DNA of 64,000 nt from Dysosmobacter segnis. Lineage in GTDB: Bacteria > Bacillota > Clostridia > Oscillospirales > Oscillospiraceae. Position 1 is the first letter of the stretch. Every line of letters starts with the position of its first letter. Below are positions 14,021 through 23,518 of this stretch, piece by piece. The notes beneath the pieces were generated by a model, which did not search any database, was not told where the DNA came from, and was given only the letters and a program-made list of their open reading frames with translations. The translations under genes and the position numbers were made by a program. Location of the stretch: the NCBI RefSeq assembly GCF_014297285.1, contig NZ_JACOQI010000002.1, forward strand, positions 310,001 through 374,000, written 5' to 3'.

Positions 14021-17000
14021 TTGAGCGGTAACTATACGGCATACCATGTCCATACTGAATTGTCGCTGTTAGACAGCGCGACGAAGTTTGAGGACTATAT
14101 CGCTAAGGCTGTCGAGCTGGGGCAGACTGCCATTGCTTTTACGGAGCATGGTAACATCTATCAGTGGGTCGCCAAAAAGATGGCCTGTGATAAGGCCGGA
14201 TTGAAATATCTGCATGGCTGTGAAGTCTATTTGACTGAAAAGCTATTGCTTACCGATCCACACACCGGAGAGCAGAATAAGGTACGCGATAACTACCACA
14301 CCATCCTGATTGCCAAGAACTACGCTGGTCTTCAGGAGATGAACGAGCTAATCAGCCGCTCAAGCCAGGACGACCACTTTTACTACAAACCCCGTATCAC
14401 GTTTGATGAGTTTCTTGGTATTTCCAGTAACGTCATTAAGATCAGTGCTTGCCTTGCTTCCCCGCTGAATCGCATGAGCATTACTCATCCTATGTATGAG
14501 CGGCTACTGAAGCACTACGACTATCTGGAAATCCAAGCGCATGACCACCCGGAGCAGGTTGCCTACAATCGCCACTTGGCGGAAATGTCTCAGAAATACG
14601 GCATCCCGCTCATTGCAGGCACCGATACTCATAGCCTCAACAAATACAAGGCTGAGTGCCGAACGATCTTGCAGTTGAGTAAACACATCGAGTTCGCCAA
14701 CGAAGATACGTTTGACCTTACCTATAAATCCTATGACGAGCTGGTAGCAATGTTCGCAACGCAGGACGCCTTGCCGGAAGCGATGTATTTGGAGGCCATT
14801 GAGAACACCAACCGTATGGCCGACTCTGTAGAGCCGTTTGAGTTGGATATCTCTTTCAAGTACCCCATTCTCTATGGCGAACGTGATCGAGAGGTGCTTC
14901 ATCAAGTTCTTGACGATAACCTGCAAGCAAAGATCAAAGAGGGCGCTATCATCCCAGAGCAGGTCGAGCCGTTCAAAGCGGCCATTGCTGAGGAATGCCG
15001 GGTTTTTGACAAAATTGAGATGTCCGGCTTCATGCTTTTCATGAGCGAATTGGTGACATGGTGTAAATCTCATGGTATCCCCATTGGTTTCAATCGTGGT
15101 TCCTGCGGTGGATCTCGTGTAGCTTACGTCACCAATACAACAGACCTCAATCCTGAGACATGGCATACAGTGTTCAGCCGCTTCTGTAACGAAGATCGTA
15201 AGGAGATTGGCGATATTGATATTGACGTGTCTCCCTCCCAGCGTGATCTGGTTTACGACTACATCATCAACCGTTTTGGTCAAGAAAAGACCGCGTTTAT
15301 TCTGGCGATCGGCACTATCAAATCTAAAGGCTGTATTGACGAAATCTGCCGTGCTTTGGCACTGCGTTGGAATCGTGAACACCAACGGGACGAGAAAGAG
15401 TTCCGCAGAGTAATGGCGCAGCTCAAAGATGAGAACGTGAAGATCGTTTTTGGGGATGCGAGAGACGGCTTTAGCCTATATTTCTTTGATGAGGCAGGTA
15501 ATCTTCTTTTGCCCAGCCGCATGAAGGACATCCCCCGCGCCGAGCTGATTAAGCAGTTTTCCAAAGAGTACACAAAACTCAAAGAGGAAAACGAAAGGAT
15601 CTTTGCTAAGAACCCCTGGGCTGGTAAGGCAAGTGCCAATATCAAAAAGGAGTTTGAGACAGACGAGGCAGCGGCTCGGGAAAAGTATCCCGAAGTATTC
15701 TACTACTACGACGGGCTTCTTGACGTGGCGATCTCTCAGTCTATGCACCCTGCCGGTATTGTGGCAAGCCCTATTACCCTCCGAGATAACTACGGTACGT
15801 TCATCTCTGACGGTAAGGAAATCCTGCAGATTGACATGGAGTGTGTGCATGAGGTCAGCTTGGTTAAGTATGACATTCTCGGATTGAAAAACATCGAGAT
15901 TATCAAAGACGCTTATGAGCTGTTGGGTAAGCCTTACCCGAAGTCTCACGAAATCAACTGGAATGATGAGGCTGTCTGGAAGGATATGCTGAGATCTCCC
16001 ATTGGTATCTTCCAGTTTGAAGGAGAGTTCGCGTTCCAGATGCTTAGGCAATACGAGCCGCACAGCATTTTTGACATGAGCCTTGTTACGGCGGCGCTTC
16101 GTCCTTCGGGTGCGTCGTACCGTGACGACCTTATGCAGCACAAGCCTCACAAGAATCCCTCTCCCATCATCGACGAACTTTTGGCAGATAACAACGGCTA
16201 TCTTATTTACCAAGAGGACGTTATCAAGTTCCTACAGCAAATCTGCGGCTTCTCCGGGTCAGATGCAGATAACACCCGCCGCGCTATTGGACGAAAAGAC
16301 GAAGAGCGGTTGAAAAAAGCTCTCCCGCAAATTCTTGAGGGATATTGTGAAAAGTCACCGCAACCCCGTGAAGTTGCAGAGCAGGAAGCAAAGGAGTTCT
16401 TACAGATCATCCAGGACGCTTCCAGCTATATGTTTGGTTACAACCATTCAGTTGGGTACTGCATGATTGGCTACCTATGCGCCTATCTGCGGTACTACCA
16501 TCCGTATGAGTTCATCACAGCCTACCTTAACAATGCCAACGGCGAGGAGGATGTGAAGAACGGGAACGAGTTGGCAACGCTTTACGGTATCAGGATTGTC
16601 CCACCGCGTTTTGGCCTTTCCAAGGATAAATATTTGCTGAATACCGAAGAGAAGGTTATCGCCAAGGGTATTTCTTCTGTAAAGTACATGAATGCCGATG
16701 TTGCCAACGAACTTTACGAGCTGGCAAAGGCCGGCAAGCCTAAATCTTTTATGGACTTGCTTATGCAGCTGGACGAGAAAACACACTTGGATACACGGCA
16801 GCGGGATATCTTGGTGAAGATCGACTATTTTGCCGAGTATGGCAATTCCAAAGAGTTGTTGCGTATGGTGGACTTCTTCTCTTTCTTCAAGAACGGAACG
16901 ATGAAGAAGATCTCCAAGGATAAGGTAACGGTTGAATTGGAACCCATAATCGCCCAGTATGCAACTGATAAGTCCAAAAGCGGCCAGCCAGCTAAAAGCT

Positions 17001-17389
17001 ATACCTTCACTGATTTGCCCGGATTACTTCGGCATTTGGAAGTGGTGGTCAGGGATATGCACATTCAGGATTTCGACCTGAAAAGCAAAATGCAAATCCA
17101 GTTGGAAAATCTGGGCTATATCGACCTAACCACCAATAAAAAAGAAGATCAGCGAAAACTGGTTATTCTGGATATCTACCCCTTGCGGAGCAAGAAAACC
17201 AAAGAGATTTGGGCTTACGCCTTGCAGGTGCGGTCGATTGGCACGGGAAAAACAAATCGGTGGACAATCTACTCAGAACTCTACGATCGCAAACCGCTTC
17301 AACGCTACGATACCATTTATGTTCCTATGAATGGATGGGGCGAGCGGCGTGGGTATCTGTATTTGTACAACTACGACTATGTAATTTAG
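14021..17389 (+). CDS. C-family DNA polymerase III alpha subunit (DnaE-like)
   Basis: About 1,122 residues. The N-terminal PHP domain has YHVHTELSLLDS, TEHGN and GTDTHS. The palm carries GSCGGSRVAYV and the catalytic Asp pair in IGDIDIDVSPSQRD, and the fingers region has RPSGASYRDDLMQHKP and YQEDVIKFLQQICGFSGSDAD. A TTG start at 14021, 4 bases after GGAGGTGAT, is chosen over GTG at 13997, which would bury the ribosome site in the gene. No separate proofreading exonuclease is visible, so the intact-looking PHP domain may serve that role. Confidence 0.93.
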   Translation: MSGNYTAYHVHTELSLLDSATKFEDYIAKAVELGQTAIAFTEHGNIYQWVAKKMACDKAGLKYLHGCEVYLTEKLLLTDPHTGEQNKVRDNYHTILIAKNYAGLQEMNELISRSSQDDHFYYKPRITFDEFLGISSNVIKISACLASPLNRMSITHPMYERLLKHYDYLEIQAHDHPEQVAYNRHLAEMSQKYGIPLIAGTDTHSLNKYKAECRTILQLSKHIEFANEDTFDLTYKSYDELVAMFATQDALPEAMYLEAIENTNRMADSVEPFELDISFKYPILYGERDREVLHQVLDDNLQAKIKEGAIIPEQVEPFKAAIAEECRVFDKIEMSGFMLFMSELVTWCKSHGIPIGFNRGSCGGSRVAYVTNTTDLNPETWHTVFSRFCNEDRKEIGDIDIDVSPSQRDLVYDYIINRFGQEKTAFILAIGTIKSKGCIDEICRALALRWNREHQRDEKEFRRVMAQLKDENVKIVFGDARDGFSLYFFDEAGNLLLPSRMKDIPRAELIKQFSKEYTKLKEENERIFAKNPWAGKASANIKKEFETDEAAAREKYPEVFYYYDGLLDVAISQSMHPAGIVASPITLRDNYGTFISDGKEILQIDMECVHEVSLVKYDILGLKNIEIIKDAYELLGKPYPKSHEINWNDEAVWKDMLRSPIGIFQFEGEFAFQMLRQYEPHSIFDMSLVTAALRPSGASYRDDLMQHKPHKNPSPIIDELLADNNGYLIYQEDVIKFLQQICGFSGSDADNTRRAIGRKDEERLKKALPQILEGYCEKSPQPREVAEQEAKEFLQIIQDASSYMFGYNHSVGYCMIGYLCAYLRYYHPYEFITAYLNNANGEEDVKNGNELATLYGIRIVPPRFGLSKDKYLLNTEEKVIAKGISSVKYMNADVANELYELAKAGKPKSFMDLLMQLDEKTHLDTRQRDILVKIDYFAEYGNSKELLRMVDFFSFFKNGTMKKISKDKVTVELEPIIAQYATDKSKSGQPAKSYTFTDLPGLLRHLEVVVRDMHIQDFDLKSKMQIQLENLGYIDLTTNKKEDQRKLVILDIYPLRSKKTKEIWAYALQVRSIGTGKTNRWTIYSELYDRKPLQRYDTIYVPMNGWGERRGYLYLYNYDYVI

Positions 17390-17401
17390 GAGGCATTTTC
17401 A

Positions 17402-17989
17402 ATGCACGAGACGAAATCGAAATGGTTCAAGAAAGTTCTCAGAGCGACGCTGTGTTTCTTGGTAGTCTGCGGATCTCTGAGTGCAATGTTGTTCGTCCCG
17501 AACAAAGAGGAGGAAACACCACAAGTCCCCATCGAAAAGGAACTTTGTGTTTACTCTGCGCCGCTTCAAGTGTCGCCTACACCTACGCCTATTTCTATTG
17601 AGGAAGAACCGGCAGAACCCGAGGCAGACCTTAACCCATATGCAGAACTGTCACCCACGGATACCGAAAAAGAGCTGCTGGCGTGTATGGCCTACAGCGA
17701 GGCAGGAAACCAGAGCTTTGATGGTCAGGTTGCCGTGGTGCAGGTAGCGCTTAACCGCTATATGCACGAAGCGTATTCCGGCAGTATCAGTGATATTCTC
17801 TTCTCACCTTGTCAGTTTGTGGTAGGAGATTACTATGGGTCTGTGCAGATGGAAGCAGTAGATGCTGCTCTTGCCGGCCATCCAGCGTTGGATTTGAATA
17901 CCGACGTAGTGTACTTCTCTACTGGATCTTTGACCTATGGTAGCTATTATAAGACGATCGGCGATCACGTCTTTCGCACTTATATTTGA
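17402..17989 (+). CDS. Membrane-anchored SleB-like cell-wall hydrolase
   Basis: 195 residues: basic start and one membrane helix (about 11-32), a Pro/Glu-rich linker, then a Hydrolase_2/SleB-type domain (about 90-195; LLACMAYSEAGNQSFDGQVAVVQVALNR, catalytic Glu in YSEAGNQ). It cleaves peptidoglycan and would act outside the membrane. In a phage-like element it may aid entry or release; its place beside replication genes is unusual for a lysin. Confidence 0.85.
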   Translation: MHETKSKWFKKVLRATLCFLVVCGSLSAMLFVPNKEEETPQVPIEKELCVYSAPLQVSPTPTPISIEEEPAEPEADLNPYAELSPTDTEKELLACMAYSEAGNQSFDGQVAVVQVALNRYMHEAYSGSISDILFSPCQFVVGDYYGSVQMEAVDAALAGHPALDLNTDVVYFSTGSLTYGSYYKTIGDHVFRTYI

Positions 17990-18007
17990 TAGTAACAAAG
18001 TAAATTA
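17990..18007 (+). repeat. 18-nt leader repeat, copy 6
   Basis: TAGTAACAAAGTAAATTA, one base from consensus, starts directly after the stop of the hydrolase gene and lies 5 bases before the AGGAGG of thyX. Confidence 0.85.
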
Positions 18008-18023
18008 AGCAAGGAGGATTAAC

Positions 18024-18704
18024 ATGGGAACAGTTACAATTCAGCGATTCACCTATAAGAACCCTATTTCCATGATCGGTGAGGAAGCTGGTGTCTGCTG
18101 GGGTGCAGATACCAGCGACCCCGAAAAAAACTACAAACGCGGCTTGGATTGCTTGGAAAACGAGCACGGCAGAACGTTTGAGTTCCCGGATGTCTATATG
18201 ATCCTGGATGGCTATTCTGCCAGAGTGATCCGTGAGTGGTATACCCACATCGGCGGCGCTCCCACCAGACTGCAGGCCAGTACCAGATATATCGACTATG
18301 AAAGCGGTTTCGATTATGTAACACCGCCCAGCATTGCGGGTAACTCCGCCGCCGTCAAAGTCTACGACTGGATTATGAAGTGTATCCAGACCGGCTTGAA
18401 GATGTTGGAAGGGTTTGGTATCCCCAGAGAGGATTCTGCGCTTGGGCTTCCTCTGGGCATGGGCACCAAGATTGTGTGCAAGCATAATCTCCGCAACTTA
18501 ATTGATATGTCGCATCAGCGGGAATGCAGCAGAGCTTATCACGAGTACCGTGGCCTGTTCGCTGATGTTGGTAACGCTCTGAGAGAGTATTCCGACGAGT
18601 GGGCATATCTGGTCGATCACTACTTTATGCCGAAGTGTGAATACTTCGGGTTCTGCCGGGAGAAGAAGTCCTGCGGCAGAAAAGGAAGGAGGGTTGCGGA
18701 ATGA
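18024..18704 (+). CDS. thyX: Flavin-dependent thymidylate synthase
   Basis: A 226-residue ThyX-type enzyme that makes dTMP from dUMP with FAD and methylene-folate. The ThyX signature region is GGAPTRLQASTRYIDY (about 80-95), a phage variant of RHRxxSxNExSxRY. The C-terminal MPKCEYFGFCREKKSCGR also occurs in phage ThyX proteins. It begins a nucleotide operon with dNMP kinase and a 5'-nucleotidase; its stop overlaps the next start. Confidence 0.8.
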   Translation: MGTVTIQRFTYKNPISMIGEEAGVCWGADTSDPEKNYKRGLDCLENEHGRTFEFPDVYMILDGYSARVIREWYTHIGGAPTRLQASTRYIDYESGFDYVTPPSIAGNSAAVKVYDWIMKCIQTGLKMLEGFGIPREDSALGLPLGMGTKIVCKHNLRNLIDMSHQRECSRAYHEYRGLFADVGNALREYSDEWAYLVDHYFMPKCEYFGFCREKKSCGRKGRRVAE

Positions 18705-19264
18705 AAATCGTTTGCATTTCGGGTAAAGCCCAGCACGGTAAAGACACTACCGCCAAACTTTTGGAGGAGATTTTGGAAGCCCAAGGCAACCGTGTTTTGA
18801 TTGCCCACTACGGTGATCTGGTCAAGTACGTATGTAAGACCTTCTTTGGCTGGGACGGCAAGAAGGATGAAAAGGGACGCACGCTTCTCCAGCGTGTCGG
18901 TACTGACAAAATCCGCGCTGTCTCTCCTGATTATTGGGTAGATTTCATCGTCAGTATCCTCGACATCTTCTGCGACGAATGGGATTACGTGCTTATCCCT
19001 GATACTCGTTTCCCCAACGAGTATGAGATCTACGAGACCTACGGCATGGACGCTATTTTGTTGCGGGTAGTTCGCCCCAACTTCGTGTCTCCGTTGACCG
19101 AAGAGCAGCAGAAGCACGCTTCGGAGACTGCATTGGACGATTACCAGTACGACGCTACGATCGTCAACGGCGGCAGTCTGGAAGATCTCAAAGAGGCCGT
19201 AAACAACTTTGTGAACAACGCTCTCAAAGGAGAACTCCATGAAGAAACTGACAATTCTGTTTGA
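18701..19264 (+). CDS. Deoxynucleoside monophosphate kinase
   Basis: A 187-residue P-loop kinase (Walker A SGKAQHGKDTTAKLL, about 6-20) with a DTRFPNEYE lid segment, as in phage dNMP kinases. It would phosphorylate dTMP and other dNMPs made by ThyX. It overlaps thyX by 4 bases and the nucleotidase by 26 bases. Confidence 0.85.
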   Translation: MKIVCISGKAQHGKDTTAKLLEEILEAQGNRVLIAHYGDLVKYVCKTFFGWDGKKDEKGRTLLQRVGTDKIRAVSPDYWVDFIVSILDIFCDEWDYVLIPDTRFPNEYEIYETYGMDAILLRVVRPNFVSPLTEEQQKHASETALDDYQYDATIVNGGSLEDLKEAVNNFVNNALKGELHEETDNSV

Positions 19265-19790
19265 TGCCGACGATACCGTAGAAAACCTGAGTGATTGCTG
19301 GATTGCAATGTTGAACGAGCGTTATGGCACCTCCGTAACGCCGGAAGATGTTCACGGCTGGGATATCTCCCTTGCTTTCCCCACGCTGACGAAAGAGCAG
19401 ATATTCGGCGTACTCCATGATGACGAGCTTTGGCGGCGTATCACTCCGATCCCAGGCTCTGTTGAGGTACTCCAAAAGCTCTATGACGAGGGGCACCAGC
19501 TCTATATGGTGACCGCATCCAGCTATCACACCTGCAAAACGAAGGTGGAACGGCTTTTAGAGCTGTTCCCCTTCCTGGACTGGGAGCACATCATTTTTGC
19601 CTGCAACAAGCAAATGGTGCGTGGTGACGTTTTGATTGACGATGCCCCACACAACTTGGTTGGGGGCGAATACGCCAAAATTCTTTTTGACCGTCCCCAT
19701 AATCGTAGCTTTGACCATGTAGCTCATGATGCGCTCCGGGTAAACACGTGGGAAGAAATTGACCAAGTTATCCACAGCTATCTTTTGTAA
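19239..19790 (+). CDS. 5'(3')-deoxyribonucleotidase
   Basis: A 183-residue HAD-family enzyme of the NT5C type: ILFDADDTVENLSDCW (motif I, Asp pair), VTASSYHTCK (motif II) and DVLIDDAPHNL (motif IV). It removes phosphate from dNMPs and can balance pools or degrade host nucleotides. AAAGGAG lies inside the preceding gene's end. Confidence 0.85.
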   Translation: MKKLTILFDADDTVENLSDCWIAMLNERYGTSVTPEDVHGWDISLAFPTLTKEQIFGVLHDDELWRRITPIPGSVEVLQKLYDEGHQLYMVTASSYHTCKTKVERLLELFPFLDWEHIIFACNKQMVRGDVLIDDAPHNLVGGEYAKILFDRPHNRSFDHVAHDALRVNTWEEIDQVIHSYLL

Positions 19791-19802
19791 GGAGGAATTT
19801 TT

Positions 19803-22097
19803 ATGGTTGTCATTAAACGTGATGGCCGTGAAGCCGACTTTGACAAAGGCAAAATTGCCAATGCCATTCTCAAGGCATTCACGGAGGTTGAAAAGCTCAG
19901 TGCGGTAGGAGATAAGAACGAGGTGCCCAAGAAAATCTCCACCCGTTTGTATAACCGCTATCAGCGGCGCAACCGTGCGATTTCTGTTGAGGAAATCCAG
20001 GACGACGTTGAAACTGAGCTGATGAAAGAGGGCGAGTTCGTAGTCGCCAAAGCGTACATCAAGTATCGCTATGAACATGAGCTTCTGCGGAACGCTTCTT
20101 CTTTGGACGGCAAAATCCTCTCTATTGCGGATAACGTCAATGAAACAGTCATCCAGGAGAACAGCAACAAAAATCCCACAATCCTCTCTACTCAGAGAGA
20201 CTACATCGCCGGCGAGGTAAGCCGCGATATTACTGACCGTCTGCTTATGCCGGATGACATTAAGCAGGCGCACGAAGAGGGTGTTATCCACTTCCATGAC
20301 AGCGACTACTTTGTGCAACACATGATGAACTGCTGTCTGATCAATCTGGAAGATATGCTCCAGAACGGCACAGTAATTTCCGGTACGCTGATTGAAAAGC
20401 CTCACTCCTTCTCGACTGCCTGTAATGTTGCTACCCAGATTATTGCCCAAGTAGCCAGTAATCAGTATGGCGGTCAGTCTATCTCCCTGTCCCACCTTGC
20501 CCCCTTTGTTGAGGTGAGCCGACAAAAGATTCGCAAGCAGGTAAAGGCTGAGTTCCTGAAAATTTCTTCCCCGGACAACTTTGCAGACCCTGAGAAAGTG
20601 ATCTCAGATCTGGTCGAAGAGCGTGTCCGTGAAGAAGTAAAGAAGGGTGTTCAGACTATCCAGTATCAAGTGATTACCCTCATGACTACCAACGGTCAGG
20701 CTCCTTTCATTACCGTCTTTATGTATCTGAACGAGGTCAGCGATCCTCAGACCAAGAAAGACCTCGCTATGATCATCGAGGAGGTCGTGCGGCAGCGGTA
20801 CCAAGGCGTCAAAAATGAGAAGGGCGTTTGGACGACACCGGCGTTCCCCAAGCTGATCTATGTGCTGGAAGAGGATAACATCACTGAGGATTCTCCCTAC
20901 TGGTACTTGACCCAGCTGTGTGCCAAGTGCTCTGCCAAACGGCTGGTGCCCGACTACATCTCCGAAAAGAAGATGCGCGAGTACAAGCTGTCCAAGGGCG
21001 AGACCGAAGGTAACGGCGATTGCTATACCTGTATGGGATGCCGTAGCTTCTTGACACCCGACCGCTCCGGTAACGGCTGGGACAATGTTGCCAATGCCGG
21101 CAATTACCAGCCCGATAAGCCCAAGTATTACGGACGTTTCAACCAGGGAGTCGTCACCATCAACCTCCCCGATGTTGCTCTGAGCGCTCTGAAAGTTTGG
21201 GAGGCAACCGGCGACCATAACGACATCCAGAATCTGTATGACACCTTCTGGGAGATTTTCGATGAGCGGCTGGAGCTGTGTCATAAGGCGCTGCAAATCC
21301 GTCACGAGCGTTTGAGCGGTACCCTGTCCGATGCTTCTCCTATCCACTGGCAGTATGGCGCTTTGGCCCGCCTGAAAAAGGGTGAAACCATCGACAAGCT
21401 GCTTCACGGCGGCTATTCCACCATCTCTTTGGGTTATGCCGGTCTGTACGAATGTGTTATGGCGATGACTGGCAAGAGCCATACCGACCCGGACGGCGAA
21501 CCTTTTGCTCTCAAGGTTATGCAGTACATGAACGACAAGTGCGCTGCATGGAAAGCCGCTGAGGATATCGACTATTCTCTCTACGGTACTCCTATTGAGA
21601 GCACTACCTATAAATTTGCCAAGTGTTTGCAAAAGCGCTTTGGTGTGATCGAGGGCATCACCGATAAGGGCTACATCACCAACTCCTATCACGTTCACGT
21701 CACAGAGCATATCAATGCTTTTGATAAGCTGAGATTTGAGTCTCAGTTCCAGAAGCTCTCTCCGGGCGGAGCAATCAGCTACATCGAAGTGGCAAACCTC
21801 TCTGACAACATTCCTGCTGTACTAACGGTGTTGAAGTACATCTACGACAACATCATGTATGCGGAGCTGAACACGAAATCCGACTACTGCCAGGTGTGCG
21901 GCTGGGATAAGGAAATTGAGATTGTGGACGACGATCGCGGCAAGCTGATCTGGAAGTGTCCCAACTGCGGGAATACCGATAAGAGCAAGATGAATATTGC
22001 GCGGCGTACCTGCGGCTACATCGGCCTAAATGACTGGAATCAGGGCAGAACGCAAGAAATCAAAGAACGTTATGTCCACCTGGGTGGCGACGAATGA
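19803..22097 (+). CDS. nrdD: Anaerobic ribonucleoside-triphosphate reductase
   Basis: A 764-residue glycyl-radical enzyme that makes dNTPs from NTPs without oxygen. It has an N-terminal ATP-cone (VVIKRDGREADFDKGKI), the active-site region CYTCMGCRSFL, a C-terminal zinc site (CQVCGW ... CPNCGN) and the radical loop RRTCGYIGLNDWNQGR. All expected features are present. The next gene, overlapping by 4 bases, is its activase. This fits a strictly anaerobic host. Confidence 0.97.
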   Translation: MVVIKRDGREADFDKGKIANAILKAFTEVEKLSAVGDKNEVPKKISTRLYNRYQRRNRAISVEEIQDDVETELMKEGEFVVAKAYIKYRYEHELLRNASSLDGKILSIADNVNETVIQENSNKNPTILSTQRDYIAGEVSRDITDRLLMPDDIKQAHEEGVIHFHDSDYFVQHMMNCCLINLEDMLQNGTVISGTLIEKPHSFSTACNVATQIIAQVASNQYGGQSISLSHLAPFVEVSRQKIRKQVKAEFLKISSPDNFADPEKVISDLVEERVREEVKKGVQTIQYQVITLMTTNGQAPFITVFMYLNEVSDPQTKKDLAMIIEEVVRQRYQGVKNEKGVWTTPAFPKLIYVLEEDNITEDSPYWYLTQLCAKCSAKRLVPDYISEKKMREYKLSKGETEGNGDCYTCMGCRSFLTPDRSGNGWDNVANAGNYQPDKPKYYGRFNQGVVTINLPDVALSALKVWEATGDHNDIQNLYDTFWEIFDERLELCHKALQIRHERLSGTLSDASPIHWQYGALARLKKGETIDKLLHGGYSTISLGYAGLYECVMAMTGKSHTDPDGEPFALKVMQYMNDKCAAWKAAEDIDYSLYGTPIESTTYKFAKCLQKRFGVIEGITDKGYITNSYHVHVTEHINAFDKLRFESQFQKLSPGGAISYIEVANLSDNIPAVLTVLKYIYDNIMYAELNTKSDYCQVCGWDKEIEIVDDDRGKLIWKCPNCGNTDKSKMNIARRTCGYIGLNDWNQGRTQEIKERYVHLGGDE

Positions 22098-22627
22098 ACT
22101 ACGCGAAGATTCGCAACTATGACATCGCCAACGGAGAGGGAATCCGCACTTCCCTCTTCGTTAGTGGATGCACTAACCACTGTCAGGGGTGCTTTAACGA
22201 AGAAGCCCAAGATTTTAATTATGGCCTACCCTATATTCCTGAAACAGAACAAACTATTCTGAAACAAATCTCTAAGCCCTATGTTGCTGGTTTGAGCATC
22301 CTTGGGGGCGACCCCCTGTGTCAAAACAACAGTGGTCTTACTCTTCTTATAGAACTTACCAATGCTGTGCATGACTTAGGCAAAACAGTGTGGCTATGGA
22401 CAGGGTTTGTGTGGGAAGATTTTGACCACATTAAAATGAGCCTTAATAAAGCACTGATTAAAACCCTACTATACAACTGTGATGTAGTGGTTGACGGCCC
22501 CTTCAAAATGGAGCTGTCTGACCGGATGTTGAAATGGCGTGGTTCTGCAAATCAGCGGGTCATCGACGTACAGAAAACCTTGCGCCAAAAGAAAATTGTC
22601 CTATACGAAGGTGGACACTATGAATGA
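22094..22627 (+). CDS. nrdG: Anaerobic ribonucleotide reductase activating protein
   Basis: A 177-residue radical SAM activase. The cluster motif is SGCTNHCQGCFN (C-x3-C-x2-C) at about residues 25-36, followed by GEGIRTSLF-type SAM-binding context and LSILGGDPL. It makes the glycyl radical on NrdD. Codon use shifts to AT-rich in this gene compared with its neighbours, hinting at a separate origin. Confidence 0.95.
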   Translation: MNYAKIRNYDIANGEGIRTSLFVSGCTNHCQGCFNEEAQDFNYGLPYIPETEQTILKQISKPYVAGLSILGGDPLCQNNSGLTLLIELTNAVHDLGKTVWLWTGFVWEDFDHIKMSLNKALIKTLLYNCDVVVDGPFKMELSDRMLKWRGSANQRVIDVQKTLRQKKIVLYEGGHYE

Positions 22628-22943
22628 AAAGATCGAATTTCGCTGTCCCAAATGCGGGAAGCTCCTGGATGGTATTACGTTGGATTATCGGTTGGAGTGG
22701 TTATGTAGCAAATGTACCGAGGATCAATCTGATGTTCTACACTGTGAGCGTGGATGTAAGGTTAAAGCCGTGGATCTGGATGCCGGGTTGAGCTGCGATT
22801 CCAAACAGGCTCATGAGCTTTTGACAGAAGGTCAGGTTTACGAGGTTGAAAAGATTCATGTCGGTGGTTGGTGCTCCTCTATCCGGCTCAAAGAGTTCCC
22901 CGGTAAAGAGTTTAACACCGTACACTTCATTCGTTACGAATAG
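22620..22943 (+). CDS. Zinc-ribbon protein of unknown function
   Basis: 107 residues. A zinc ribbon (CPKCGK ... CSKC, about 8-34) is followed by a beta-rich tail (QVYEVEKIHVGGWCSSIRLKEFPG) that resembles small SH3-like phage proteins. ATG at 22620 overlaps the end of nrdG by 8 bases. Confidence 0.6.
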   Translation: MNEKIEFRCPKCGKLLDGITLDYRLEWLCSKCTEDQSDVLHCERGCKVKAVDLDAGLSCDSKQAHELLTEGQVYEVEKIHVGGWCSSIRLKEFPGKEFNTVHFIRYE

Positions 22944-22951
22944 GAGGAAAT

Positions 22952-23458
22952 ATGGAGACTGTTGAAATTTTAGCAGGTGGTGAATTTGCCAATGCCGTAA
23001 AAAGTCTTGGCCTGACATCTGCCGTGTGTACTTACCATTATCAGCCTCAGCCTACGCATTGGCGTGAAGAATACCAAGTTTGGCTGTTGTCCAAAGAGGA
23101 TTTTGACAATATCTGTGCTATCGACAACGATGACTGGAAGGACGATTGGGGCTGGTGGCGTCACGCTTATGGTTCTAATCTGGGCACTGTTGACTGCGCC
23201 TATGTTATCAATGGTGAAAAGCTGATGGCGTGGGATGGTCTTCAGCGTAAAGAGTGGTGTCAGGATTGCAGTGATTGCGCCGGCACCGAAAAGGACAAGA
23301 ACGAATGCTTTCACGACCATCAGTACCCCGACATTCTCATCTATCTTTGCGATGAAATTGGGGCTTCTACCGAGCGCAATGTTTGCGCTTGCACGATTGA
23401 TCTGGCACGGCAAAACAACCTGACCCTTGCAGAGCTTTTCAAAAAGTATCTGGGATAG
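22952..23458 (+). CDS. Hypothetical Trp/Cys-rich protein
   Basis: 168 residues with many Trp and acidic residues (DDWKDDWGWWRHAYG) and a Cys cluster (CQDCSDCAGTEKDKNEC). No family recognised. AGGAGG precedes the start; it lies between the reductase genes and the dUTPase fusion. Confidence 0.6.
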   Translation: METVEILAGGEFANAVKSLGLTSAVCTYHYQPQPTHWREEYQVWLLSKEDFDNICAIDNDDWKDDWGWWRHAYGSNLGTVDCAYVINGEKLMAWDGLQRKEWCQDCSDCAGTEKDKNECFHDHQYPDILIYLCDEIGASTERNVCACTIDLARQNNLTLAELFKKYLG

Positions 23459-23518
23459 GTCGTGTAAAAAACAGTATCATCCGCACAACAAAACTATCAA
23501 ATTGGGAGGCAAACGAAA